Positions 8,245-17,187 are shown, counted from the stretch's first letter. The stretch is 64,000 bases of DNA from Halococcoides cellulosivorans (GCF_003058365.1 NZ_CP028858.1:1054001-1118000), one strand, 5' to 3'. The notes: generated by a model from the letters alone, not told the origin. Translations and numbers: made by a program.

Positions 8245-8964
8245 TCAGCCTTCGACTTCTTGAAGCCGTTCCTCGGCGCGGTCGCGATCCTCGGGATATC
8301 CCACGTCGACGCGCCAGCCATCCATGCGGATCGCGTCGATCGTTCGCCCACTCCGGATCAAGAGGTCGACCGCCTCGCTGAGTTCGTACTCGCCACGGTT
8401 GGAGGGCTGGACGAGCTTCGCCGCGTGGAAGATTGCCGGTGAGAACGTGTAGAACCCGGTCATCACGAGGTTCGACGGCGGGTCTTCGGGCTTCTCGACG
8501 ACTTCGGTGATCTCGCCGTAGTCGTTGGTCACACAGACGCCGTATCGACTGGCCTCGTCCCACTCGACCTCCTCGACGAGAAAAGCGGCGTCGGTGCGAT
8601 TTTCCTGCTGGCGGCGGACCACATCGTCGAGGTTGGCCTCGAAGACGTTGTCGCCGAGCATCAGCATGAAATCGTCGTCGACGTGTTCCTCGACGGTGAG
8701 CAACGCGTGGGCGAGGCCGTTCTGGTCGCGCTGATGGGTGTAGGTGATCGGGACGCCCTCGTAGGCGTCGTCGTAGTGGGTGATGATGTCCTGCTTGCGA
8801 TAGCCCACGACGACGATCAACTCGTCGGCTCCGAGATCGAGTAAGCGGTCGAACGCGTGGGTCAGTAACGGTTTCCCGTTCACTTCGACCATCGCTTTGG
8901 GTTTGTCGTCGGTCAGTGGCCGCAATCGCGTTCCCTCGCCGGCGGCCAGGACGACTGCTTGCAT
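8245..8964 (-). CDS. aglF: sugar-1-phosphate nucleotidylyltransferase (AglF-like)
   Basis: A 239-residue nucleotidylyltransferase that makes a UDP- or dTDP-sugar from sugar-1-phosphate and NTP. The N-terminal signature MQAVVLAAGEGTRLRPLTDD with KPKAMVEV is textbook; the metal-binding Asp sits in LMLGDNVF, and EKPEDPPSN and the GWRVDVGYPED segment follow. In Haloferax the similar AglF makes UDP-glucose for N-glycosylation, and it pairs with the AglM dehydrogenase, as here. The ATG at 8964 was chosen because the fold starts there. It is divergent from the dehydrogenase, with a 108-base gap carrying their promoters. Confidence 0.9.
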   Translation of the reverse strand: MQAVVLAAGEGTRLRPLTDDKPKAMVEVNGKPLLTHAFDRLLDLGADELIVVVGYRKQDIITHYDDAYEGVPITYTHQRDQNGLAHALLTVEEHVDDDFMLMLGDNVFEANLDDVVRRQQENRTDAAFLVEEVEWDEASRYGVCVTNDYGEITEVVEKPEDPPSNLVMTGFYTFSPAIFHAAKLVQPSNRGEYELSEAVDLLIRSGRTIDAIRMDGWRVDVGYPEDRDRAEERLQEVEG

Positions 8965-9072
8965 GGCCGACACCAATAGGGTGGTCGTCTTGAGCGTTCG
9001 GGGTCGTTCACGGTCGATTCGGTGGAGCATACGTGATCAGAAACCTACTAATCGCGGGGCATAGTACGGCCC

Positions 9073-10368
9073 ATGATGCACATCAACGTCGTCGGAAGCG
9101 GCTATATCGGGACGACGATCGCGGCCTGGTTCGCCGAGATCGGCCACGACGTGACCAACGTCGACATCGACGAGTCGGTCGTCGCGGCGATCAACGACGG
9201 TCGCGCGCCGATTCACGAACCCGGCCTCGACGAACTGATGGCGGCCCACGGCGGGGAGACGCTCGTCGGGACGACCGACTACGACGAGATTTCGGGCGAC
9301 GTGACCTTCCTGGCGTTGCCGACACCCTCGAAAGGGGACGGCAGCATCGACCTGTCGGCGATGGAGGCCGCTGCGGAGTCGCTGGGCGAGGCGATCGCTG
9401 GCGACGGCGAGCACGTGGTCGTGGTGAAAAGTACGGTCGTGCCGGGGACGACCCGGGAGCGCGTCGCGCCGATCGTCGCCGAGGCCGCGGACATGACCGT
9501 CGGCGAGGATCTTCACGTCGCGATGAACCCCGAGTTCCTGCGCGAGGGGTACGCACTGGAGGACTTCAAGAACCCCGACAAGATCGTCGTGGGCAGCGAG
9601 GATTCGGTGGCCTTCGAGACGCTCGCAGACGTGTACGACCCGCTGATGGCGGCCGCCGCCGACGAGACGGCGTACGTCGAGACGGGGCTTCGCGAGGCCG
9701 AGATGATCAAGTACGCCAACAACGCCTTCCTCGCGACCAAGATCAGCCTGATCAACGAGATCGGGAACATCTGCAAGGAGTACGGCGTCGACGCCTACGA
9801 GGTCGCGGACGCGATCGCACTCGACCACCGCATCAGCGAGCAGTTCCTGCGCTCGGGGCTCGGCTGGGGTGGGTCGTGTTTCCCGAAAGACGTCGCGGCG
9901 ATCCGTGCGGCAGCCCGCGAGCGCGGGTACGAACCCGAACTCCTCGACGCCACGGTCGCGGTCAACGACAAACAGCCCGAGCGCCTCCTGGGCCTGCTCG
10001 ACGAGCATCGCGACGTGGCGGGCGAGCGCGTCGCGGTGCTCGGATTGAGCTTCAAGCCCGGGACCGACGACATCCGATACACGCGGGCGATCCCGGTGAT
10101 CGAGGGGTTGCAGTCGCGGGGTGCGGAGGTCGTCGCCTACGACCCCGTCGCGGTCGAGAACATGCGCGCGGAGTTCCCCGACATCGCGTACGCCGACGGC
10201 GCGGCGGCGGCGCTGGAGGGGGCACACGCGGCGCTCGTGGTGACCGACTGGGACGAGTTCGCGGCGCTGGACAGCGAGTTCGACGCGATGGCCGATCCCG
10301 TGGTGATCGACGGGCGGCGCGTGGTCGAGCGGCGCGAGGGGATCACCTACGACGGGCTGACCTGGTGA
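9073..10368 (+). CDS. aglM: UDP-glucose/GDP-mannose 6-dehydrogenase (AglM-like)
   Basis: Oxidises a nucleotide sugar, probably UDP-glucose, to the uronic acid with two NAD+. The 431 residues show the Rossmann motif GSGYIGTT (residues 8-15), the [13 protein letters not shown] segment, the [11 protein letters not shown] substrate loop, a central helix with [18 protein letters not shown], and the catalytic Cys269 in [10 protein letters not shown]. The C-terminal UDP-binding domain has [15 protein letters not shown]. With the AglF-like enzyme it would supply UDP-glucuronate for surface glycans. A perfect family member. It is followed 11 bases later by a fragment of a flippase gene. Confidence 0.95.
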   Translation: MMHINVVGSGYIGTTIAAWFAEIGHDVTNVDIDESVVAAINDGRAPIHEPGLDELMAAHGGETLVGTTDYDEISGDVTFLALPTPSKGDGSIDLSAMEAAAESLGEAIAGDGEHVVVVKSTVVPGTTRERVAPIVAEAADMTVGEDLHVAMNPEFLREGYALEDFKNPDKIVVGSEDSVAFETLADVYDPLMAAAADETAYVETGLREAEMIKYANNAFLATKISLINEIGNICKEYGVDAYEVADAIALDHRISEQFLRSGLGWGGSCFPKDVAAIRAAARERGYEPELLDATVAVNDKQPERLLGLLDEHRDVAGERVAVLGLSFKPGTDDIRYTRAIPVIEGLQSRGAEVVAYDPVAVENMRAEFPDIAYADGAAAALEGAHAALVVTDWDEFAALDSEFDAMADPVVIDGRRVVERREGITYDGLTW

Positions 10369-10379
10369 GCGGTGGCGTG

Positions 10380-10493
10380 TCAGGCGACGATCTGGAGGGT
10401 TCGACTCACCCAGGCGTCGACCGGTTCGGGGACGCGGTCGGTGAGTGGGTCGAGTTCGGCGACGTCGATGGCGCGCGTGCGGAGCGCGAGGAC
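10380..10493 (-). pseudogene. orphan copy of the flippase gene's 3' end
   Basis: The last 37 codons and stop of a flippase-like gene without any upstream part. The translation VLALRTRAIDVAELDPLTDR- followed by VPEPVDAWVSRTLQIVA differs at only about 7 of 37 positions from the end of the intact flippase at 11388-12896. The homology begins just before the stop codon and is lost at about 10493. Between the two copies lies a toxin-antitoxin module. It is therefore either the remnant of an older flippase gene or the duplicated end left by insertion or exchange of the module. Confidence 0.85.
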
Positions 10494-10528
10494 TGATTCG
10501 ACGACCGTGGGCTGATCGGTCGGCGTGA

Positions 10529-11017
10529 TCAATCTGTGCGTGCGTCTCGAAGGGCTCTCTCGAAGAGGTCGTCGCTGATCCAGAATCCCGCGTCCCGGAG
10601 AGCGTCGAGTTCGCCCTGTAGGTCGGCAACTGGGCCGTCCACGGCGGCGCGGATCAAAATTCCGATCGCTCCCGTCACGTCGAGGTCGTGACGGCGGGCG
10701 ACCCGACGACCTTCGCGTTCGTCGATCAAGACCCGGTCGGCGTCGATGTCGAGAGCGTGTGCAATCGCGGCGGCTTCGCCGCTGTCGAGACGGGTCGTCA
10801 GTTCCCGAACAAGACTGGATCGATCGACCGGGACGACCGTGACGTCGTCGCTTCGTCGAAACGCCTGAATTTCGCGGAGTCCGTCTTCCCCAGCGGTGAG
10901 TTCTGCCCAGACTGGCTGGGGAATTGTGATAGTGCCGAACTGTCGGGTGAGACAATCGAGACGCTCGATCAGTGCGAGATTGAGGAGTGGCGAGGAATAG
11001 TGTGACGACGTGCTCAC
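10529..11017 (-). CDS. DUF3368 PIN-like toxin, first acidic residue replaced
   Basis: A 162-residue PIN-like protein paired with a UPF0175 antitoxin. It shows SSPLLNLALIERLDCL at the N-terminus, IPQPVWAEL (second acidic residue), LDSGEAAAIAHA and DADRVLIDEREGRRVARRHDL, all typical of DUF3368. The family's first acidic or Asn residue just before the SPL motif is Tyr here. It begins with a GTG at 11017 that overlaps the antitoxin stop by four bases. The UPF0175/DUF3368 pairing is an established type II toxin-antitoxin layout. Whether the nuclease is active is uncertain. Confidence 0.85.
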   Translation of the reverse strand: MSTSSHYSSPLLNLALIERLDCLTRQFGTITIPQPVWAELTAGEDGLREIQAFRRSDDVTVVPVDRSSLVRELTTRLDSGEAAAIAHALDIDADRVLIDEREGRRVARRHDLDVTGAIGILIRAAVDGPVADLQGELDALRDAGFWISDDLFERALRDARTD

Positions 11018-11262
11018 TCTCGGGCATAGTCGAGGTCTTCGTCGAGTTCCTCGCTCGTGTAGTGGCGCTCGATCTGGCGGTCGCCCAAGAGGCGGTGGAA
11101 CTCTCGGGCAGAGTGGTCGGCCAGTTGTCGGGCCTTTCCGAACGAGAGGACACCGCGGTCGTACAGCGAGACCGCGAGTTCGGTCTTCATCGTAGCGTCT
11201 CGGTCTGGTTCGGGAAGCTCCATGGCCTCGTACACACCGTCGGGAATCTCGATGTCGGCCAT
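11014..11262 (-). CDS. UPF0175 antitoxin
   Basis: An 82-residue protein of the UPF0175 family (MADIEIPDGVYEAMELPEPD...). The core ELAVSLYDRGVLSFGKARQLADHSAREFHRLLGDR is a helix-turn-helix-like segment typical of the family, followed by an acidic tail. It is the upstream partner of the DUF3368 protein, overlapping it by four bases. The ATG at 11262 starts exactly at the family's N-terminus; the upstream extension of the open frame was rejected. It is related to the UPF0175 protein at 18323-18616. Confidence 0.88.
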   Translation of the reverse strand: MADIEIPDGVYEAMELPEPDRDATMKTELAVSLYDRGVLSFGKARQLADHSAREFHRLLGDRQIERHYTSEELDEDLDYARE

Positions 11263-11387
11263 ATCGGTCGTTCGTTGTCCGCTCGCTTGAGTCTTCGGCC
11301 CACGGATCGCGGCGCGAAGATCACGAGCGGTCCGAACGAGGTGAGTCTCCCGTGGTCGGGTCACTGTCGTCGATCGGTGGTCGCGTG

Positions 11388-12896
11388 TCAGGCGACGATC
11401 GACAGCGTTCGACTCACCCAGGCGTCGACCGGTTCGGGGACGCGCTCGACGATCGGGTCGAGTTCGTCGACGTCGATCACTCGCGTTCGCAGTACGAGGA
11501 CGCCGTAGACGACGAAGCCCACGGGCGGGACGACGACCAGCGAGAGGATCGAGTGGGGGATGGCCAGCGAGAGGCCGACGATCACCGGCGCGGAGACGCC
11601 GGCGGTGATTGCAATCCGCGCGAGACGGAGGTCACGGAAGGGGTCGTAGCCGATCCGCCGGGCGGCGATGCCGTGGAAGACGAGCATCGAGCCATAGCCC
11701 ACGCTGGTGGCGACGCCAGCGCCGACCATGCCGTACTGGGGGATCAAAAGGAGGTTCAAGACGAGGTTGATCGCCGCCGCCGCGCCGGTGGCGACGATCA
11801 GCGGGCGCAGCGTCCCCTTGCCCTGGCCGACGGCCATGATCGGCCGCGTGACCGCGAAGCCGAGCGTGCCCGGGAGGAGCAAGAGGAGCGGCAGCACCGC
11901 CTGCTGGAAGTCGGGCCCGTAGTAGATCGGCACGAAGTCCGCCGCGAGCGATCCGAGGCCGAGGATGAGCAACAGCGTGAACGTGACGTTGAAGCGGGTC
12001 AGTTGTGAGATCATGTCCGAGACCTCGTCGCTTCCTTTGGTCGTCCACATCTCCGAACTCGAATGCAGGAGGACGGTCTGGAGCGCGCGCGGTGCGAACC
12101 AGAGGAACTGGGCGATGACCAGCGCGGCCTTGTAGAACCCGGCCTGGTCGCTGCCCGTGAGTGGTCGAATCAGGAGGATGTCGACGTGGTACAGCGAGAA
12201 GATCAGGAAAATTAATACAATGCTCAGTCCATTAAATGCTAATAGCTCTTTCCTCGGGAAGTCATCTGGGAGTTTTTTAAAAATATATTTTATATTAATG
12301 TGTCTTGATAATAATATGTACCCAATTGTGCCAACGATTGTGAATGCGAAAATGCGGCCAATTAACACCCCAACAACGTCTAACCCCAATAATGCAAGAC
12401 AGATCGCTGATAAGCCAAATAAAAACTTTCGAAGGACAACAAGTGGTTCACTTTGGTGTTCTAAACTAAGTCCCATTAATCCCCCACGAGAAGTATTGCT
12501 GTATTGTTTCGCCAGCAAAAGTATTCCCACAAGTATGAAGTATAGGTCGAATGGTGGGCCGAAAATAAAACTAGACAAACCAAACCAAGATATGAGTGAA
12601 TATATTATTAAAGCAAATCCGGCTAATATAGCACCTACACGGAGGTAATATCCTATGACATACTCTGTCCAGTTTGCGAATTCCCGGTTTTCGGCAATGA
12701 ATTTGCGAGTCCCGTCGAATGTGCCTGCATTCACAAGTATAAATGAAACTGCCGTTAACGATAATAAGAATGAGTAATCTCCATAACCACTACTTCCGAG
12801 TAATCTCACCAATATCGGCGTGATCACGAACATCAAAACTAAGTTGGATACTTTCGCCCCGAAAATAGATATAAATCCTTTTAAAATAGTAGCCAT
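11388..12896 (-). CDS. polysaccharide flippase (Wzx/AglR-like), mosaic gene
   Basis: A 502-residue, roughly 12-14-helix MATE/MVF-type flippase that would move a lipid-linked glycan across the membrane. The start MATILKGFISIFGAKVSNLVLM and the mid-protein TGSDQAGFYKAALVIAQFLW are typical. The coding sequence changes abruptly: residues 1 to about 230 (12896 down to about 12205) are AT-rich with codons such as ATA and TTA, and residues after about 230 are GC-rich like the rest of the chromosome. The open frame is intact across the join. This implies homologous recombination inside the gene. Its last 37 codons are duplicated at 10380-10493. Confidence 0.93.
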   Translation of the reverse strand: MATILKGFISIFGAKVSNLVLMFVITPILVRLLGSSGYGDYSFLLSLTAVSFILVNAGTFDGTRKFIAENREFANWTEYVIGYYLRVGAILAGFALIIYSLISWFGLSSFIFGPPFDLYFILVGILLLAKQYSNTSRGGLMGLSLEHQSEPLVVLRKFLFGLSAICLALLGLDVVGVLIGRIFAFTIVGTIGYILLSRHINIKYIFKKLPDDFPRKELLAFNGLSIVLIFLIFSLYHVDILLIRPLTGSDQAGFYKAALVIAQFLWFAPRALQTVLLHSSSEMWTTKGSDEVSDMISQLTRFNVTFTLLLILGLGSLAADFVPIYYGPDFQQAVLPLLLLLPGTLGFAVTRPIMAVGQGKGTLRPLIVATGAAAAINLVLNLLLIPQYGMVGAGVATSVGYGSMLVFHGIAARRIGYDPFRDLRLARIAITAGVSAPVIVGLSLAIPHSILSLVVVPPVGFVVYGVLVLRTRVIDVDELDPIVERVPEPVDAWVSRTLSIVA

Positions 12897-13039
12897 ATGT
12901 TAATCTATAATAATTGTGTCCACCTTCAAAATCATATCGGATCAAACTGGCTGGCATTTGTGTTTGCCACATCACATTTACTATGCATCAGGTTAGATGG
13001 AAAGGATTACAACACGGTGGTGGCTTGAATCGAATTAGC

Positions 13040-14170
13040 ATGGACATAGCATTCATTACTCCAAGGTATCCCCCAACAGTAGTTGGTGGTGGGGAAATCA
13101 GTCTAAAATTATTATCGGAAAATTTGGCTAAACAAGACTGGGTTGATCGCGTTTCCGTCTATTCATTCGACGGCCGGGACAGCAACCTGAAAAATGGGGT
13201 AGAGGTCGTTCGAGTCTCTGATTTGACAATTAGTATAAAGGAAACGACAAATTATTTTGCTTACCGCGCACTTCAACCATATGTCGATGATTTGTGTGAA
13301 TTTGATATAGTCCATTCATACAATATGAAGTTCCATCCCCTAGTTGGGTATTTGGCGAAAAAGTACAACATATCTGCCGTAGCAACGTTAAATTCGTTCG
13401 AATTCATATCCGAGAAAAAAATCAATATGGGATGGTCGAGACCACTTCGTCGAATATACAAGGAGATCTCGTTGAAATTGATGTCGAATTTTACCCTCAA
13501 ATGGAAGGATGAAGTTGACGTAATTACTGCATTAAGTAACTCGATTCGGTCAATATATGTCAATAATGGCTTCCCGACTTCAAAAATCCATGTTATACCT
13601 AACATGGTTGACCCTGAGCTGTATTCCGGAAATACAAGGACGAGAGGAAATGGAACCCGACTACTCTACGTTGGTGCTTTGAAGAAGACTAAGGGAGTTG
13701 CAGATCTGGTGAAGTCTCTAAAGTATTTACCTGATGAATTCACCTTACGCGTGGGTGGTACTGGGAGTGATTCAGGCAGAATAAAAGACATCGTCGATGA
13801 GAACAATTTAAATCAACGCGTTGAATTTGCTGGGTGGGTTGATCATGAGGAGATATCTGAATTCTATTCATCTGGCGACATATTCGTTCACCCGGGGATT
13901 TGGCCAGAACCTTTTGGTCGGACATTGATCGAAGCTATGCAACACGGTCTTCCGGTTGTGGCAACGAATATTGGCGCAGCTCCCGAGATTATCCCCCAAG
14001 ATAATCTATTGTGTGAACCGGGTTCCCCGCAGGACATTGCGAGAGCGATAACTGAAGCACATGACGACCACAAACGCTATGGGGAATCTAACATGTCCTA
14101 TGTAAATGATGAGTACGCCCCCAAACGCGTACTCAACAAATACAATGAGATCTATAGCTCAATAGCATAA
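13040..14170 (+). CDS. GT4-family glycosyltransferase in the AT-rich block
   Basis: A 376-residue retaining glycosyltransferase (GT-B fold). It has MDIAFITPRYPPTVVGGGEI at the start, HVIPNMVDPELY at the domain junction, LLYVGALKKTKGVADLV, and the donor-site motif HPGIWPEPFGRTLIEAMQHGLPV, an E-x7-E signature. The ATG at 13040 starts the fold; the 42 codons of open frame upstream are Cys/His-rich and look non-coding. The gene lies entirely in the AT-rich block and is divergent from the flippase. Donor and acceptor sugars are unknown; the context points to a surface glycan. Confidence 0.92.
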   Translation: MDIAFITPRYPPTVVGGGEISLKLLSENLAKQDWVDRVSVYSFDGRDSNLKNGVEVVRVSDLTISIKETTNYFAYRALQPYVDDLCEFDIVHSYNMKFHPLVGYLAKKYNISAVATLNSFEFISEKKINMGWSRPLRRIYKEISLKLMSNFTLKWKDEVDVITALSNSIRSIYVNNGFPTSKIHVIPNMVDPELYSGNTRTRGNGTRLLYVGALKKTKGVADLVKSLKYLPDEFTLRVGGTGSDSGRIKDIVDENNLNQRVEFAGWVDHEEISEFYSSGDIFVHPGIWPEPFGRTLIEAMQHGLPVVATNIGAAPEIIPQDNLLCEPGSPQDIARAITEAHDDHKRYGESNMSYVNDEYAPKRVLNKYNEIYSSIA

Positions 14171-14174
14171 ATAC

Positions 14175-15773
14175 ATGAATGGCAAAAATACTAAGAAAAT
14201 TTCAGTAATTCTTGGGAATCTATTCATCGCTACCGTTGTATATCTCACTTCCTTGTATATACCGACCAATTCATTTAGGGACGTATTTTTTTATGCCGAA
14301 TACTGGGTAGCGAATGAAATCATTCGTCAAGGTTCTGTCCCACAATCTGGGATCGAGTACGGCTTAAACCCGGGCGGGGTTCCAGTCATGAATTTATGGG
14401 GGAAAATTGGCTCTGACATCACCCTACCTATAACATCCATTATTGAAGCAGAGCTTAGTCTTGTCACGGGAATAGGTGTTAATGAGTGGTTGATTTCATT
14501 CCCGTCATTTATTGTAATCGCATTAAGTTACTTCCTTATTATTGATAATATGGTGGATGATCGCCGGATTTCAGTACCAATTAGTTTAGCTGGTGGTGTA
14601 AGTCCAGTGAAGCCACCCGATGCAATTTTGAGTATTGGTAGTACAGAAATAGCAATTTTCCTAATCTCAATGTATGTTGTTTCCATGGGGTATGCCGAAA
14701 ATGACTCATCGGATGATTGGGGGAAGGCAACCATAGTGTTACTTCCGATCATGTCCATCTGGTTGGCCTTCAATACACCTTCATTATTTCTGTTATTCAC
14801 AATGTGCCTGATTGCAGTGATAATCGTGAAATTGGTGGTTGAAAGGTCCATCCCACGGTACTTAACACCTGTCGCTATTGTCAGTGTGTTAGTTCCACGT
14901 ATTTTGCAAGAGGGGAATTATGTGACATATGGTATTGCCGCTCTTCAAAATTTGAGAAAATTAGATATATCGAACCCGTTTGGTAGTAATACAGCAACGC
15001 CTGATTCAATATTGCCTGTTGAAAGCTATGGCTTGATCGTCATCGTTGTCCTCTTCCCTCTTGGATTAATTGGCGGGGTATTGGTTCTGAACCGAATCAG
15101 AACGTACGTGAGGACAAAAGAGCCTGTAATTGAGGTCGTATTGTTTGTTTGGGGTATTGTCATATTCGGGATGACTACCATATTCTTGTCGACAGGAGAA
15201 TATTTCCTCGTAACTCGTGCTTATACATTTTCTTTCCCATTACTTGTTGTAGGAGCAGCTATTGGCATAGCATATTTGAACAATAACGCTCAAATTCTCA
15301 TACCAATAATAACTACAATATTGGTTGTGTTTGCTTTAGTATTCGGTCTTCAGGTCACAACCCCACATCAGGACATTCAAACATACAATCAAAATAGTCC
15401 ATCATGGAGTGAGTGGGTGATGGATTATGAAAACAAAATGTTGGTGGGGGATATGAAGATGGGATCACCATTAGTATCTTCGGGGTATTATGACTACTAT
15501 TATCCGAGAAGTGAAACACAACTGAATAATATATATTATAGCACTAATATGGGTGCCTTTTGTAATGAGATGGATCAAATTGGAGCTGATCATATTGTAT
15601 TGACGGGTGAAATGCGAGAGAAAGGGTTGTATATTCCAAATTACGCTAGAGTTCCGTTGAATTCATCTTCTTTCTGGCTAAGAAGTAATGAATTGGGCAA
15701 AATATACAGCAATGGAGGTCAGCGGATATTGACTTCAAGACAATCAAAGAAATGTAGAATCAGCAATAATTAG
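14175..15773 (+). CDS. polytopic membrane protein of unknown family in the AT-rich block
   Basis: A 532-residue protein with about ten hydrophobic helices and a C-terminal polar domain of about 130 residues (from about residue 405, starting TTPHQDIQTYNQNSPSW, with YYDYYYPRSE). The N-terminal loop after the first helix (NSFRDVFFYAEYWVANEIIRQ) could be the acidic extracytoplasmic loop of a GT-C glycosyltransferase. This and a Wzy-like polymerase are only guesses. It starts four bases after the upstream glycosyltransferase ends, so the two are probably co-transcribed. Its 3' end overlaps the convergent glycosyltransferase by 14 bases. Confidence 0.8.
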   Translation: MNGKNTKKISVILGNLFIATVVYLTSLYIPTNSFRDVFFYAEYWVANEIIRQGSVPQSGIEYGLNPGGVPVMNLWGKIGSDITLPITSIIEAELSLVTGIGVNEWLISFPSFIVIALSYFLIIDNMVDDRRISVPISLAGGVSPVKPPDAILSIGSTEIAIFLISMYVVSMGYAENDSSDDWGKATIVLLPIMSIWLAFNTPSLFLLFTMCLIAVIIVKLVVERSIPRYLTPVAIVSVLVPRILQEGNYVTYGIAALQNLRKLDISNPFGSNTATPDSILPVESYGLIVIVVLFPLGLIGGVLVLNRIRTYVRTKEPVIEVVLFVWGIVIFGMTTIFLSTGEYFLVTRAYTFSFPLLVVGAAIGIAYLNNNAQILIPIITTILVVFALVFGLQVTTPHQDIQTYNQNSPSWSEWVMDYENKMLVGDMKMGSPLVSSGYYDYYYPRSETQLNNIYYSTNMGAFCNEMDQIGADHIVLTGEMREKGLYIPNYARVPLNSSSFWLRSNELGKIYSNGGQRILTSRQSKKCRISNN

Positions 15774-16818
15774 TTAATATTTTAAACAATTGGTCGGTAG
15801 AATCGTCCCAAGTGAATTTGTTTGAATGACATACGAGGTCGTCTTCGTTATCATTCAAATCATTATCACAAAGCGCATCTTCAATATCTTCAGTACAATA
15901 TGGATCCACAAAGGTCGCGTGCCCGTCCAATATCTCGGGCAATGAACTACTGTTCGCCGCGATGACCGGTGTCCCACAGGCCATCGCTTCGAGCGGTGGC
16001 AATCCGAATCCCTCGTAGAGCGACGGAAACAGGAACGCGTCGGCGTTCTCGTAGGCATACTTCAGCTGGGGCCGCGGAACGAATCCCGGTGTGATGATGT
16101 TCTCGGACGCCTCCACGTCCATCGTCTTGAACATCGACTTGTTCCGTGGACCGATCAGCACGAGTTTCTGGTCGATCTCGTCGTGGATCTGTGTGTACGC
16201 GTCGACGAGTCTGCGAACGTTCTTTCTCGGGTTCATCGCCCCGACGTACAGGAAATAATCGTCGGGGAGGTCCATCGGCTCGCTCCCACCGTCCTGCAGG
16301 AAGAACTCGTCGACGCCGTTGTAGACCACGTGAACATCCTCCGGGTCGACGGGCAGATGGTCCACGATCTCTCCTTTCGAGAACTCCGAGACGGTGACGA
16401 TGGCCTCGGAGTTCCGCACACCGAGCGGGACCATGGTCCGGCGGTAGATCTGATGCACCCAACTCGACATCCCCTTCAGGGCGTTCACGTCGTGGACGTA
16501 GGTGACGATCGGCACGCCCACGCCGACCGGGGGCGCGTTCCCGTTCGGACAGAGCAGCACGTCGATCTCGTCGGCATCGACGAGCATCGGCAGGACCGTG
16601 CGCTCCCAGAGGACGCCGAAGAACGGTGAGTTCGAGAAGAACCCACCACTGTGCACCTGCGTAGCGTTGGGAAACTCGCCGCTGAGACACGAATTACCGT
16701 ACAGAACGACGGAAACATCGTCTCGCTGGATCAACTCGCGGGTGATCTTTCGCATCGACTGGACAGACCCGCCAGGTTCGTCCACAGAGAATGTTCTCGC
16801 ATTCACCCCGATTCTCAT
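15760..16818 (-). CDS. GT4-family glycosyltransferase, mosaic gene
   Basis: A 352-residue GT-B glycosyltransferase resembling mannosyltransferases (MRIGVNARTF, VTYVHDVNALKG, VSEFSKGEIVDHL, VVYNGVDEFFL, FLYVGAMNPRKNVRRLV, and the donor motif FLFPSLYEGFGLPPLEAMACGTPVIAAN). Residues 1 to about 300 are GC-rich; the last 50 codons (about 15910 to 15760) are AT-rich and continue the foreign block. The frame is uninterrupted. The overlap of 14 bases with the convergent membrane protein gene lies within the AT-rich part. The substrate is unknown. It is the left-over partner of the recombination that placed the AT-rich block. Confidence 0.92.
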   Translation of the reverse strand: MRIGVNARTFSVDEPGGSVQSMRKITRELIQRDDVSVVLYGNSCLSGEFPNATQVHSGGFFSNSPFFGVLWERTVLPMLVDADEIDVLLCPNGNAPPVGVGVPIVTYVHDVNALKGMSSWVHQIYRRTMVPLGVRNSEAIVTVSEFSKGEIVDHLPVDPEDVHVVYNGVDEFFLQDGGSEPMDLPDDYFLYVGAMNPRKNVRRLVDAYTQIHDEIDQKLVLIGPRNKSMFKTMDVEASENIITPGFVPRPQLKYAYENADAFLFPSLYEGFGLPPLEAMACGTPVIAANSSSLPEILDGHATFVDPYCTEDIEDALCDNDLNDNEDDLVCHSNKFTWDDSTDQLFKILTNYC

Positions 16819-17187
16819 CGTTGCTTTTTGGCTGTGGATCTGTATTTGTCTTCCGCATTCTCAATAATGGACTCGCGAGCGGTGGGTCTTAGAACAATGA
16901 GATCTGCCTTGGAACTCGGATCCGCACGTCTGGCGAGAGGTATCGCGTGCTCTGTCTCCCATCCTGGTCGGCCCGACGCTCGACCGTCTCGACGAGCACC
17001 GCGGGACCCGAGCGAGGACTCAAGGCAGTTCTCCCCGCTCGAACCCACACCAAGCGACTCCATCGCCTCGAAGGCCCTCGTGGCACCACAACTGCGAGAC
17101 ACGATGTCCCCCGGGTCGGAACCATCGACGAGGGCCACTTCGAGGGTGGAGCAGTGACTACCCGCTCGGGTCCGCTGGCGTCCTGAC
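16819..17187. other. intergenic stretch with a possible gene tail and direct repeat A
   Basis: About 370 bases with no intact gene. Reading minus, the last 30 codons before the glycosyltransferase start (16815 to about 16905; ADLIVLRPTARESIIENAED then KYRSTAKKQR) look coding and end four bases inside the next gene, as an operon neighbour would. Upstream of that the frame loses coding character, so this may be the stump of a deleted gene. Repeat A (16983-17017) lies within. Confidence 0.45.
16983..17017 (+). repeat. direct repeat A
   Basis: 35 bases that match 19165-19199 with two mismatches. The shared core starts CGTCTCGACGAGC and continues through CCGCGGGACCCGAGCGAGG. It belongs to the same family as copies B (17625-17659) and C (19175-19209). 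Copies A and B bracket a small membrane protein gene. Confidence 0.8.

Noticed and set aside
12914-13039. N-terminal extension of the AT-rich-block glycosyltransferase
   Set aside because: Cys/His-rich residues unlike any GT4 N-terminus; the fold begins at the ATG at 13040.
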